Source of the DNA: Suilimivivens sp963650485
Lineage (GTDB): Bacteria; Bacillota; Clostridia; Lachnospirales; Lachnospiraceae
Reading direction: 5' to 3'
Length of the DNA: 64,000 nucleotides
Assembly: GCA_963650485.1 (NCBI GenBank)
Contig: CAVJLN010000004.1
Location: 1-64,000 of the forward strand
Shown here: one piece after another, positions 26,930-36,048 of the stretch
Position numbering within the stretch: position 1 is the first letter of the stretch
How the letters are laid out: the number at the start of each line of letters is the position of its first letter
The notes under the pieces: generated by a model
Database searches by the model: none
Told to the model about the DNA's origin: nothing
The model's input: the letters and a program-made list of their open reading frames with translations, nothing else
Made by a program: the position numbers and the translations under genes

Positions 26930-28636
26930 ATGGCTCAGTATTTTTCACCGGGGGTATATGTAGAAGAATATGACAATTCCCCCAGAACAATTGAAGGAGC
27001 AGGAACATCAGTAGCAGGCTTTATCGGCTTTGCAGAAAAGGGACCCACAGAGGGAGCTCCCACTCTGATTACAAGCTATAGAGAATTCATCCGTATCTTT
27101 GGTAAACCGTTAAGCGAATTCGAATACGGCGAGTATCGTTATCTGGCTCCTTCCGTAGAGCAGTTTTTCGTAAACGGAGGCGGAACCTGCTTCGTTGTAC
27201 GTACTGCTCTTCCGGATGCAGAGAAAGCATCTGTTACCAAGGGAGTTCTTAAGCTGGAGGCAGCAAACGCAGGAAAGTGGGGCAATCGTATCCAGATTAC
27301 TCTTACCTCTGTGAATAAGCGTAAGATGCAGCTCGTAGGAAAGAATGGCGATGCTTATGTGGCTAAGACCATCGAGGGCTTCCGCGAAGGCGATCTGGTA
27401 GTCTGCAATGGTGAATACAACAGAGTAAAATCCATTTTTGATAATGTCATTACCTTCGAAGAGGAATTTGAGAATGAGATTGTGGATACCGCATTGATTC
27501 CCAAAACCTGCGTATATCTCGTAGAGACCGACATTTCCGTCCGCTACGGGGAAGAGGTAGAGAATTACAGAGGCATCAGCTTTAATACCTCAAATCCGAA
27601 TTACATTGCATACCGTATGGCAAACAGTGAGCTTGTGAAGCTGGAGGTGCAGGATGACCACAAGATTGGTAATCCGGTTACCGCAATTCTCGGCGAGGAT
27701 AACGAGAGCGGAATGTTTACGCTGGAAGGCGGACGTGATGGCAGCATCAGCAAGGTTACGGCAGGTACCTTTATCGGCGAGGATAAGGGACCCGGAAAGA
27801 GAACCGGTCTTGAGGCCTTCGTTGAAAATCAGAACGTAAGCATGCTGATTGCACCCGGCGTTACGATCCCTGAGGTAGTTGTTGCGATGGTAGGACAGTG
27901 TGAGAACCTGAAGGATCGTTTCGCAATTCTGGATATGCCGAAGGATTCCTACAAGGTAAAGGATCTTCTGGAATATCGTGAAATCATCGATTCTACATAT
28001 GCAGCAATGTACCATCCGTGGGTTCAGGTATTTGACCGTGCATCCAATAAGCCGGATTTCGTACCTCCCTCAGGAGCAGTTGCAGGTGTTTATGCCAGAA
28101 CGGATATGACCAGAGGTGTTCACAAGGCACCGGCCAATGAAGTTGTATTTGCAAGCGGCTTAAGTGTCAACTATAATAAGGCCGAGCAGGATTATCTGAA
28201 TCCGGCAGGAGTCAACCTGATCCGTGCCATTCCCGGACAGGGCATCCGTATCTGGGGCGCACGTACCGCCAGCAGCAACTCGAACTTTAAGTATGTCAAT
28301 GTACGAAGACTCTTCATTTTCGTGGAGCAGAGCATCAAGGCCAATACCAACTGGGTTGTATTTGAGCCGAACGATGTTACTCTTTGGGATCGTGTGAGAG
28401 GCACCATTAATGATTTCCTGGAGAGCTTATGGAGATCCGGTATGCTGGCAGGTGTTACTCCGGCAGAGGCTTATTTCGTGGAAATCGGACCTGAGACCAT
28501 GTCCAGAGACGATATAGCAAGTGGCCGTCTGATCTGCAATATCGGTATTGCACCTTCAAGACCTGCAGAGTTTGTAATCTTCCGTGTAACACAGTTTACC
28601 GCAGAGGCAGGCGGAGCAGCAGGCGGAGAAGAATAA
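26930..28636 (+). CDS. contractile tail sheath protein, 568 aa
   Basis: The contracting outer tube. It begins with the conserved sheath entry FSPGVYVEEYDNSPRTIEG, and TSVAGFIGFAEKGP follows. The C-terminal core is also typical: WGARTASS, YVNVRRLFIFVEQSI, NWVVFEPNDVTLWDRV and the end region DDIASGRLICNIGIAPSRPAEFV. A variable beta-rich domain of about 200 residues is inserted after the N-terminal part, as in other sheaths. A single sheath gene is present, whereas Afp and PVC loci have several. GAAAGGAG precedes the ATG. Confidence 0.96.
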   Translation: MAQYFSPGVYVEEYDNSPRTIEGAGTSVAGFIGFAEKGPTEGAPTLITSYREFIRIFGKPLSEFEYGEYRYLAPSVEQFFVNGGGTCFVVRTALPDAEKASVTKGVLKLEAANAGKWGNRIQITLTSVNKRKMQLVGKNGDAYVAKTIEGFREGDLVVCNGEYNRVKSIFDNVITFEEEFENEIVDTALIPKTCVYLVETDISVRYGEEVENYRGISFNTSNPNYIAYRMANSELVKLEVQDDHKIGNPVTAILGEDNESGMFTLEGGRDGSISKVTAGTFIGEDKGPGKRTGLEAFVENQNVSMLIAPGVTIPEVVVAMVGQCENLKDRFAILDMPKDSYKVKDLLEYREIIDSTYAAMYHPWVQVFDRASNKPDFVPPSGAVAGVYARTDMTRGVHKAPANEVVFASGLSVNYNKAEQDYLNPAGVNLIRAIPGQGIRIWGARTASSNSNFKYVNVRRLFIFVEQSIKANTNWVVFEPNDVTLWDRVRGTINDFLESLWRSGMLAGVTPAEAYFVEIGPETMSRDDIASGRLICNIGIAPSRPAEFVIFRVTQFTAEAGGAAGGEE

Positions 28637-28674
28637 AGAACACTTTAAGGAAATATAGAAAGGAGTCATAGTAT

Positions 28675-29220
28675 ATGGCAGAATCAACCGTAACCGATAT
28701 TAAAAATCTAATAAATGAAACCTACCCATGGACGAAAATGCATTTCCTTGTGACCATTGAACAGTCATCCGCACAGGCACTGTTCAGTGAGGTGACAGGA
28801 CTGGAATCCACAGTGGATGTCATTGAGTTCCGTTTCGGCAATTCCCAAAGCTTTTCACCGATGAAGGTACCGGGTCTTGTTAAGCATGGAAATCTTACCC
28901 TGAAGGCCGGCTATACCTCAAGCAGTGAATTCCGTACATGGGCAGCACAGTGTGTATACGACCAGAGAGCAGCCCAGATGAAGCGTCAGAAGATTCTGAT
29001 TGAGCTTCTCAATGTGAATGGAGGAATACCGACTGGTGGATTTACCAAAAATTCAACCCAGCAGTATATTCTGGAGGATGCCTGGGTATGCAAGTACAGC
29101 GCACCGGATATGAATGCTACCCAGAGTGAGATTGCAATTGAGACGATGGAGATTGCATTCGAGCGACTGGTTATTCCGGGTGCTAAGAGTACAGGTACCG
29201 GCACAGGAACCGGAGCATAA
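28675..29220 (+). CDS. inner tube protein (T4 gp19/Afp1-like), 181 aa
   Basis: The hexameric inner tube subunit. Family pattern: FLVTIEQSSAQALFSEVTGL near the N terminus, VIEFRFGNSQSFSPMKVPGL, GNLTLKAGYTSSSEFRTW, and the closing ETMEIAFERLVIPG. It lies directly after the sheath, as in most CIS loci. It ends in a Gly/Thr-rich tail (GTGTGTGA). Confidence 0.93.
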   Translation: MAESTVTDIKNLINETYPWTKMHFLVTIEQSSAQALFSEVTGLESTVDVIEFRFGNSQSFSPMKVPGLVKHGNLTLKAGYTSSSEFRTWAAQCVYDQRAAQMKRQKILIELLNVNGGIPTGGFTKNSTQQYILEDAWVCKYSAPDMNATQSEIAIETMEIAFERLVIPGAKSTGTGTGTGA

Positions 29221-29307
29221 GGCAGAAAGAGCAGGAATCTAAGACAGTCTGGCGGTGGGTAACTCCCACTGCCGGATTTTCTTCAATAAAACAGGAGGGA
29301 CAGCAGA

Positions 29308-29670
29308 ATGCAGACCGTATATGATTTTACACTGCCGAAGGGGTATGTGGATGGAGATGGAGAGGTGCACAGAAGAGGAAAGATGCGCCTTGCTACCGCA
29401 GGAGATGAGATTGGTGCAACGAGGGATCCGCGTGTCCTCAGTAATCCGTCTTACCTGACGATCGCATTGCTCAGCCGTGTAATCACCGAGCTGGAAGGGA
29501 TAGAGATGGTTTCCGGAACAACCATAGAGCAATTTTTTACCGCCGATCTGGCTTTTCTTCAGGATATGTACCAGAAGATCAACAATGTGGAAGCACCGGT
29601 GATGCATGTACATTGTCCGGATTGCGGCAAGGAGATTGAAGTACCCGTAAATTTTACTACGGAGGGTTAA
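29308..29670 (+). CDS. phage tail assembly chaperone-like protein, 120 aa
   Basis: Located after the first tube gene, in the place of tail-assembly chaperones (gpG-type) and matching proteins annotated as tail assembly protein in CIS loci: YDFTLPKGYVDGDGEVHRRG, MRLATAGDEIGATRDPR, LTIALLSRVITELEGIEMVS, FFTADLAFLQDMYQKIN. The C terminus carries a HCPDCGKEIEVPV zinc-ribbon-like segment (two cysteines plus a histidine). Ends ...GGT TAA at 29668-29670. The following DUF6760 frame lies in the -1 register and has no normal start, so a ribosomal frameshift product is likely. Confidence 0.78.
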   Translation: MQTVYDFTLPKGYVDGDGEVHRRGKMRLATAGDEIGATRDPRVLSNPSYLTIALLSRVITELEGIEMVSGTTIEQFFTADLAFLQDMYQKINNVEAPVMHVHCPDCGKEIEVPVNFTTEG

Positions 29671-29881
29671 CTCTCTATCCGACCGAATCCCTGTATCAGG
29701 AGATGGCATTTATTTCCTATTATTTTCACTGGTCCGGCGAGGAGGTAATGAGACTGGATCACCGGAGTCGCAGAAAATGGTGCCGGGAGATTTCGGATAT
29801 TCATAAGAGAATTAATCCCTCAAAAGACGAGCGCAAGGAGATCCCGCTTACCCAGATGAAGCCGACCTCGTTTTTTAGATA
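29640..29881 (+). CDS. DUF6760-like small protein, probably made by -1 frameshift from the preceding gene
   Basis: A short open frame, too short for the usual ORF cutoff. It runs from just after a stop at 29637 to TAA at 29879-29881. It encodes LYPTESLYQEMAFISYYFHW, then SGEEVMRLDHRSRRKWCREI and SDIHKRIN, the DUF6760 pattern that follows the tail-assembly gene in CIS loci. The conserved part begins at about 29673, but the first ATG in frame is at 29703, inside the conserved block; only a CTG at 29691 precedes it. The frame is -1 to the upstream gene and overlaps its end. The upstream terminal codons GGT TAA become GGG TTA in this frame, so a tRNA-Gly slip would read through. By contrast, re-initiation at 29703 would lose about ten conserved residues. 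Confidence 0.7.
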
Positions 29882-29891
29882 AGGAGATAGC

Positions 29892-30416
29892 ATGGCAGAC
29901 CAAAATGAACAAGATAAAATTATGGTGAAACTTGATGTCGTTGCATCGAACAACGAAGCCGCAGTGATGCCCGGCTTTAATTTCGTGCTGCGGGTGGAGG
30001 GAGTATTTGAGATTCCGTGCCGTGCCATTAAAGGCCTGCGTCGTGAAAATGAGTTTGAGTATATTCAGGAGGGTGGTCTTAATGATTATGTCCATCTGAA
30101 GAGAAAGCCGATATCCCGACCCTTTACCTTTCAGGTAGAACGATATGCCGGAACGGATATTCTGGATCCGCTTGCCCTTGGAACAGAGCTGACGCTTCCG
30201 CTGATGCTGCTTGTTTATGACCGGCCAAAGACAAGCAATTTTTTAGATGCCCATCGTGTGTATACCTTCTGGGGCTGTACGGTCACAGCGAAGGATTATG
30301 GTGAATTAAGCGCAGAAAGCAGCAGTCTGCTGGTAGAGACCACCACGATTGCATTCCGTGAAATGACCTGTATTGACACACCGTGGGATACCTTCCGTAA
30401 GGAGTCCAGAATGTAA
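29892..30416 (+). CDS. second tube-family protein (tube initiator/Afp5-like), 174 aa
   Basis: A T4 gp19-type tube-fold protein, diverged from the first: FNFVLRVEGVFEIPCRAIKG, EFEYIQEGGLNDYVHLKRKP, and the terminal TTTIAFREMTCIDTPWD. In CIS loci, tube paralogues of this kind join the tube to the hub. AAGGAG precedes the ATG. Confidence 0.88.
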   Translation: MADQNEQDKIMVKLDVVASNNEAAVMPGFNFVLRVEGVFEIPCRAIKGLRRENEFEYIQEGGLNDYVHLKRKPISRPFTFQVERYAGTDILDPLALGTELTLPLMLLVYDRPKTSNFLDAHRVYTFWGCTVTAKDYGELSAESSSLLVETTTIAFREMTCIDTPWDTFRKESRM

Positions 30417-30430
30417 AGGAGAGATGACAG

Positions 30431-33067
30431 ATGCTGACCATGGGAGAACCATTAAAACTTCAGACCGCAAAGCCCATGGAAACTCTGGGAGATGCTTTTA
30501 CAGAGCGTATTACCGGTAACTATCAGTTGCTGGAGGAGCATATGACTCCTACCGATATGCTGCATTTCATTGCGGCACCGCCGGAGCTGTATACGCAGGA
30601 GGCCGGAATGGCGCCGTTAGTAAACAACTACAGCATGGCGCAAACACAAAATGTTTCCATGAAGCTGATCAACAATGTCCTGAACCGGATTCTGGTGTCG
30701 GACACTTATCAGCTGACCTATCAGGATCGGGTATTTGTTGAGAATATCCTGAATAAGATCGGAGTGACAGATGTACAGGAATTTGTCCGGCAGGTCAGCC
30801 GGATGAAGGAGGAAACAAGGAATACCAGAGAGCTTTTGAGACTGTATCATTCTGACAGTCAGATTATGCAGACGCTTCGGGAATTTCAGAAAACGGAAGA
30901 TGCGAAGCAGAATGAACAGGAAAAACCACAGGAAGAGAATGAGAGAACGCAGATTTACTGGCTGCAGCAGGAGGTATGGAATCGTCTTCATACCGAAGAG
31001 ATTTATCAGGAGCTGTCGGAGCTTGTATCCCTCCGTTACGGAAATCCGGTAAGGATTACCAGACAGGAGATGCAGCTTGGCGAACAGACGATTAATGCAG
31101 AATACTTTACCCTGAACCGTATGCGGAGAGAGACCTTTTCGCAGCATCAGGATTTGACATATAACAGAGTGAATACCTATGAGGCTGGAGATACCAGTCT
31201 TACCAATGAGAATTACGAACAGACCGTCAGCAGTATGGTACAGGCTGTGCTGCTTAATGCCATCAGCCAGATCTATCATATCCGGTATGAGGATTTTAAG
31301 AAGCACACATCGAATTGGATGTGGCTTGCTGATGTCATTCATGTGAATGCACAGAATACCTTCAAGAGATTTGAAAGCTATCACAACCGCCTCAATCTTT
31401 CGAAGACCGATAAGGAAGAATATCATCAGACCATGCGGAATTTTGAACGCCGTGAAATTTCGGCTCTGCAGAGTCTTTTTGAACATACCAGAGAAGTATC
31501 CGTCAACCGGATGGAAATCCGTAATAATCATGAAACAGAGCTTTTGTACCGGACAGAGCATACGGACACAGAAGAGCTTGAAACACAGCAGAATACGATC
31601 TATGAGACGGAGCGTACCAGCGATACGGAGCATAGACATGTATATAAAATTTCAGAGAAGCAGCGGGAAGAGGAGATCCGGAAACAACTGGAAATCATCA
31701 ACCGTCAGAATATGGAGCGGCTTAAAAAGCTCAGAACCCTGGAAATAAGCCAGAGGGAGCTGCCTCCTCAGAGAATTAACCGGGAACGGGCGAAGAAGGA
31801 CGCCCTTCGTGCCATAGAAAATCCGAATGAGGTTCTGAAGGAGTATATGAATACCACAACGTTCCGGTCAGAAACCGAACAGCTTGAAAAAGAGCGTCTC
31901 AGGGAGATTATGGGCGAAGACACGGTACGGATATTCGAAACGCTGGAGGACTATCAGAAAAACCCGGAGAAATATCCGAATATTACCAGCTCCGAGGGGC
32001 AGGCTATGAACCTTCTGATGCGGGATATCCAGAGCCCGGTACAGGAGGTCAGTGAGGAGGTTCGGTACGAACAGCAGGAGACTTTGCAAAGAGAGCTTCA
32101 TCATGAAACGACCCGGGAAGTAGAGCGTATCATGCGGGAAACCGAACGCTACCGGAGCGAACAGATACCTCATACAGAGGAATCTCTGCCGGAAGACGGG
32201 GAAGTCTTAAGATATCCGGAGACCGTAAAGGAGCAGCAGACACCTGTGCAGAATGCCGGAAGAGCAGAAGTACAGATGCCGGAAATGCAGTATAGAAGGA
32301 CAGAAACCGGGGAGGTATTAAAACCGGGAAGGGAACAGCTCAGAATCGAGCAGTCAAAGCTTTTGCAAAGCAATATTCTGAGAGAAAGCACCCGGGAGGT
32401 GCAGAAGGTGCTTCGGGAAACCGAGCGCTATCAGACCGAGAGGCTGCTGTCTGGTAAGGGACAGTCGGAAAGCATGAAGGAAGAGGCATTGCAGTATTCC
32501 GAACCGGCGCAGGAGGAGGTACAGAGGACTTCGGAAGAAACTCCTGCGAAGGAGAAGGAAGAGAGGGTGGCGCTTCTGCACAGACCGTCTGCAGGGCAGA
32601 GTGAGCATGAGGTTGAGCAGCTTCTTACCAAGCAGCAGGTGCTTCACACCCGGATTCAGAAGGAAAGCACCCGGGAAGTGGAACGGATATTGAAGGAGAC
32701 GGAGCGTTATCAGACGCAAAAGAATGCCGTTTATCCTGAACAGGAGAATGCCATCCGGGAAGAGGTGGAGCTGTTCCATAAGCAGAATGAAAGCGTATTA
32801 AACGAGGAGCTTTTAGAAGAGCTGGAGAACCGGAATCGTACTGTGACACAGAGAGAGTCGAAAACCTCGACAGAGCAGGTTCAGGAAACCAGTCATGTGG
32901 ATCAGATTGTGACCAATAGAGTCAATGAACTGCGTATTGAGCAGGATCAGAACATAGAAAGAATCGTCAGCCAGAATGTCCGTCAGCAGCTTGATACCTT
33001 ATCAGATCAGGTATTCACCAAGCTTGAAAAGCGGATGGACGCAGAGAGAAGACGAAGAGGAATTTAA
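30431..33067 (+). CDS. large coiled-coil CIS protein with ETERY repeats, possible tape measure, 878 aa
   Basis: The N-terminal part (about 1-170) is globular. The rest is Glu/Gln/Arg-rich helix. A repeat of about 25 residues occurs three times: TTREVERIMRETERYRSEQ, STREVQKVLRETERYQTER and STREVERILKETERYQTQK, spaced by roughly 85-105 residues. The end, DQVFTKLEKRMDAERRRRGI, resembles the conserved C terminus of proteins at this place in other CIS loci. Length and helical content would suit a tape measure or a tube-internal scaffold, but a tape measure usually sits after the baseplate genes. No TM segment was seen. Role uncertain. Confidence 0.65.
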   Translation: MLTMGEPLKLQTAKPMETLGDAFTERITGNYQLLEEHMTPTDMLHFIAAPPELYTQEAGMAPLVNNYSMAQTQNVSMKLINNVLNRILVSDTYQLTYQDRVFVENILNKIGVTDVQEFVRQVSRMKEETRNTRELLRLYHSDSQIMQTLREFQKTEDAKQNEQEKPQEENERTQIYWLQQEVWNRLHTEEIYQELSELVSLRYGNPVRITRQEMQLGEQTINAEYFTLNRMRRETFSQHQDLTYNRVNTYEAGDTSLTNENYEQTVSSMVQAVLLNAISQIYHIRYEDFKKHTSNWMWLADVIHVNAQNTFKRFESYHNRLNLSKTDKEEYHQTMRNFERREISALQSLFEHTREVSVNRMEIRNNHETELLYRTEHTDTEELETQQNTIYETERTSDTEHRHVYKISEKQREEEIRKQLEIINRQNMERLKKLRTLEISQRELPPQRINRERAKKDALRAIENPNEVLKEYMNTTTFRSETEQLEKERLREIMGEDTVRIFETLEDYQKNPEKYPNITSSEGQAMNLLMRDIQSPVQEVSEEVRYEQQETLQRELHHETTREVERIMRETERYRSEQIPHTEESLPEDGEVLRYPETVKEQQTPVQNAGRAEVQMPEMQYRRTETGEVLKPGREQLRIEQSKLLQSNILRESTREVQKVLRETERYQTERLLSGKGQSESMKEEALQYSEPAQEEVQRTSEETPAKEKEERVALLHRPSAGQSEHEVEQLLTKQQVLHTRIQKESTREVERILKETERYQTQKNAVYPEQENAIREEVELFHKQNESVLNEELLEELENRNRTVTQRESKTSTEQVQETSHVDQIVTNRVNELRIEQDQNIERIVSQNVRQQLDTLSDQVFTKLEKRMDAERRRRGI

Positions 33068-33081
33068 GGAGGTAACGGAAC

Positions 33082-33900
33082 ATGGATGTAATGAAAACAG
33101 CACAAAATCTGGCAAAAGCGCCAACCGTTACCAAGGCCATGCTTACGTTTTATCCGCCGAATACCGAACCGGTTGAGATTGAAAAGCAGGCAGCTCCGAA
33201 AACCAGAATCGGCAACTGGAGCGGCAGTATCAGTGATATGGTATCCCAGATCGAAAGTACTGCAAGAAATGTTGCCAAAACGAAACGTTATGAAGGAGAC
33301 GTGAAAACGCTTCCGTTTCAGTTTAATCCGGCTACCATAAGAATTTCGGCCTATGGCGGTGGTCTGACACCCATTTATAATTATGCAGCGGACACCGATA
33401 AGAAAAGCAAGAACGGAGCGAAAAAGAATGCGATCAGCTACGGAGAAATCGATACGAACGTCAATCTGGAATTCAAGGTCGTTTTTGATGCGGAAAAGAA
33501 TACCGATGCGTTCATGATCGATAAGCTGAATGCATTAAGCAGTGCCGGGAGCGCAGTGAAGACCATCCGCGAAGCCGTCAAGAGGGACGAGTATTCCGTA
33601 AGACCGATTGTAGAAGGCTTTCTTGCGGTCATGATGAATCTGGAGTCACGTAAGGTTGTTTTTACCTGGGGATATATGAGCTATTCCGGAAGAATGAATT
33701 CCGTAAGGTGTAATTATACGATGTTTAATCCGGCAGGAGAGCCGATCCGTGCGGAGGTGTCCATTCGTCTGCTGGCTACGGAAGAAGCCTATCTGGATGA
33801 ATGGAAGAGGAAATATTCGAAGGAGCTGCTGGATTATGCGAAGCAGGAAACCTCCAATATATCCAACCTTGCAACGAATCTGATTAATATGCAGCTTTAA
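33082..33900 (+). CDS. CIS tube-baseplate adaptor protein (Afp7-like), first copy, 272 aa
   Basis: Contains the family pattern FQFNPATIRISAYGGG, followed by a strand VNLEFKVVFDAEKNTDAFM, GFLAVMMNLESRKVVFTWG, and NYTMFNPAGEPIRAEVSIRL. Such CIS-tube proteins (in Afp7 with a LysM domain) connect tube and spike; no LysM motif is seen here. AAGGAGG precedes the ATG. The next gene is a diverged copy. Confidence 0.82.
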   Translation: MDVMKTAQNLAKAPTVTKAMLTFYPPNTEPVEIEKQAAPKTRIGNWSGSISDMVSQIESTARNVAKTKRYEGDVKTLPFQFNPATIRISAYGGGLTPIYNYAADTDKKSKNGAKKNAISYGEIDTNVNLEFKVVFDAEKNTDAFMIDKLNALSSAGSAVKTIREAVKRDEYSVRPIVEGFLAVMMNLESRKVVFTWGYMSYSGRMNSVRCNYTMFNPAGEPIRAEVSIRLLATEEAYLDEWKRKYSKELLDYAKQETSNISNLATNLINMQL

Positions 33901-33917
33901 AGAAGGAGACCGTATTT

Positions 33918-34739
33918 ATGTCCGTAAAATCCATGGCAGAAAAAAATATCACCGGTATGGTGAATAAGGCCTATATTCTGATGCGCGATCAGGCGAATAC
34001 CGGCAGTAAGAGCGCAAAGGTTCCATATAATGGACTCAGCAAGGTGGGAGAAAGTCTTGCTGAGGCTGCACGTAATGCCAAAAGTATGGATTTTACGGCA
34101 GATACAGAGCAGTATAAGGGCTATACGGCCATAAAGGTGCAATATAATCCAAGCACTCTCGAGTTTACCAGCCGCGGCGGAACCATGATCAACCGGTATT
34201 CCGGTGTGGGAGGAGAAGGTACCGGCTCCTTCCAGAAGGCCAGCATTCCCTATGAGGTAGTGCTGAACATGGATCTGATTTTTGATGACACAGAGAATTC
34301 AGATGCCTTTTCGGTTATGGATGCCGGCTCGTATTCTGCGACAGGAATCGCTAAAAGGGCAACCTCGGCGATTGTTAACCGGAAACAGAATGGTACCTTT
34401 AAAAAAGCGCATACCGTGCAGGATATTTCCGAGCTTTTCGTGGCAGCAGTCACCATGCCGTTTACAAGGGCAGTATGTGTCATCTGGAACAAGACGGTCT
34501 TCTGGGGCGAGCTGTGCGGAGTAACGGTGGAATATGTCATGTTTAACCGTGTGGGTAATCCGATCCGCTCCAAGGTGCATCTGGAGATCCGGCAGGATAC
34601 GCAGAAAATGCCGAAGGCAAAGGCGGACAGATGGAATGCAGCCTATAAGGATCTGTTTACGACGGCAGAAAAGCTTGCGACAGACGGCAGGCTGTCAAAC
34701 ACAGGAAATCTGGCCTCCAATCTGCTGAACTTAAGCTGA
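33918..34739 (+). CDS. CIS tube-baseplate adaptor protein (Afp7-like), second copy, 273 aa
   Basis: A paralogue of the preceding gene with the same order of motifs: VQYNPSTLEFTSRGG, VVLNMDLIFDDTENSDAF, VCVIWNKTVFWGELCGVT, VMFNRVGNPIRSKVHLEIR, and a common end (SNTGNLASNLLNLS against ISNLATNLINMQL). GAAGGAG precedes the ATG. A 103-bp gap follows. Confidence 0.82.
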   Translation: MSVKSMAEKNITGMVNKAYILMRDQANTGSKSAKVPYNGLSKVGESLAEAARNAKSMDFTADTEQYKGYTAIKVQYNPSTLEFTSRGGTMINRYSGVGGEGTGSFQKASIPYEVVLNMDLIFDDTENSDAFSVMDAGSYSATGIAKRATSAIVNRKQNGTFKKAHTVQDISELFVAAVTMPFTRAVCVIWNKTVFWGELCGVTVEYVMFNRVGNPIRSKVHLEIRQDTQKMPKAKADRWNAAYKDLFTTAEKLATDGRLSNTGNLASNLLNLS

Positions 34740-34842
34740 TGAAGGAACAGATGCAGCGATTGAATACAGGTTGAAGCATTTCGGGCTGAGACAGGAAGAA
34801 TATGATTGATTCAGAATAGATTTCATGAGAAAGAGTTGAAGA

Positions 34843-36042
34843 ATGGCATCCTATGAATTTGATGATTTAAAGAAAACCTATGATGGACTGGATGATCCCT
34901 TTGTCGTAGTCAAGATTGACGACAAGAATGTGGGAAGCTCTGATAAAGGATTCCCGATATCGGATCTGTATGTAGATCTGACCAGCGGCTACGAAGCCTC
35001 CATTGCAGAATTTTCCATTTATACGGCCTATGACAAGGATACAGCATCCTTTGAGGTCAGCAGCACCCTGCAGAAATACACGAAGCTGGGAGCCAAGGTA
35101 GAGGTTTCAACAGGCTATGCCAACAGCGGCAAAACCATCTTTACCGGCGCAATCATGAGAGTCAGCTATCGCCATGGAATGGATGAAATTCCGTGCATTC
35201 GGGTCACTGCCATGGATGTGAAGGGAATTATGATGGCGAGTACCTATTCCAGACAACTGAAGGCCACCAGTTATTCCGGGGCTGTGCAGGAAATTCTGGA
35301 AAAAAGCGTCTACACCAGTATGCAGTCTTCAGGGGTCATTGAGAGCATCCGTGTGACGGATACTCCGGATAAAACCGGATCCGGACTTGGAAGCATGACG
35401 GGGGATGATACTGCAGGCTCCATGGGCTCAGGCTTTTCTTCCGAAAATAAGGACACGGACCGCACTATCGAGATGGTAGCGGAAAGCGATTACGAATTCA
35501 TCGTCAAGGCAGCGAAGCGATATAATTACGAATTTTTTACAGAATGCGGAACGGTTTACTTCCGTAAGGCAAAGGCAGATACCGGAACCAGAATCGTGAT
35601 TACCCCGCTGATGGGAATGTACAGCTTTGATGTTTCCTATGATATTACAGGACTTGTGAACAAGGTGACCGTGAGGGCAACAGATGCAGCAAAGGCCCAG
35701 GTGATTGAGGCCTCCTGTAAGAATCAGAATAATCTGCCAAGTAAAGCCAAAACCCTGATTAAGGGAAACGAAAAGTTTTATGTAGATGCCTCTGTCACCT
35801 CCAAGGAGGAGGCGGAGAACAGGGCAAAGTCCCTGATGGAAACGGTTTCCTATCGGTTTGCTTCCCTGGAATGTGAAATCCAGGGTCTTCCGGAGTATCT
35901 GCCCGGATATTTTGTAGAGCTTTCCGGACTGGGTGATGGGATTGATAACAAATTTTATATCAACAGAGCAGTTCACCGGATGACGCCGGAAGGCAAGTAC
36001 GTGGTACGGCTGGAGGGGAAGTCAGCAGGAATAAAGGAGTAA
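34843..36042 (+). CDS. baseplate hub protein, gp27/late control D-like, 399 aa
   Basis: The hub under the tube to which the spike attaches. It begins with DDPFVVVKIDDKNVG and ISDLYVDLTSGYEASIAEFS, followed by TLQKYTKLGAKVEVSTGY and TIFTGAIMRVSYRHG, a GPD/gp27 signature. The mid-region is ESDYEFIVKAAKRYNYEFF. The C-terminal domain ends with NKFYINRAVHRMTPEGKYVVRLEG. It sits just before the spike gene. No clear ribosome site apart from AAGAGTTGAAG upstream. Confidence 0.87.
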   Translation: MASYEFDDLKKTYDGLDDPFVVVKIDDKNVGSSDKGFPISDLYVDLTSGYEASIAEFSIYTAYDKDTASFEVSSTLQKYTKLGAKVEVSTGYANSGKTIFTGAIMRVSYRHGMDEIPCIRVTAMDVKGIMMASTYSRQLKATSYSGAVQEILEKSVYTSMQSSGVIESIRVTDTPDKTGSGLGSMTGDDTAGSMGSGFSSENKDTDRTIEMVAESDYEFIVKAAKRYNYEFFTECGTVYFRKAKADTGTRIVITPLMGMYSFDVSYDITGLVNKVTVRATDAAKAQVIEASCKNQNNLPSKAKTLIKGNEKFYVDASVTSKEEAENRAKSLMETVSYRFASLECEIQGLPEYLPGYFVELSGLGDGIDNKFYINRAVHRMTPEGKYVVRLEGKSAGIKE

Positions 36043-36048
36043 GCAGGT

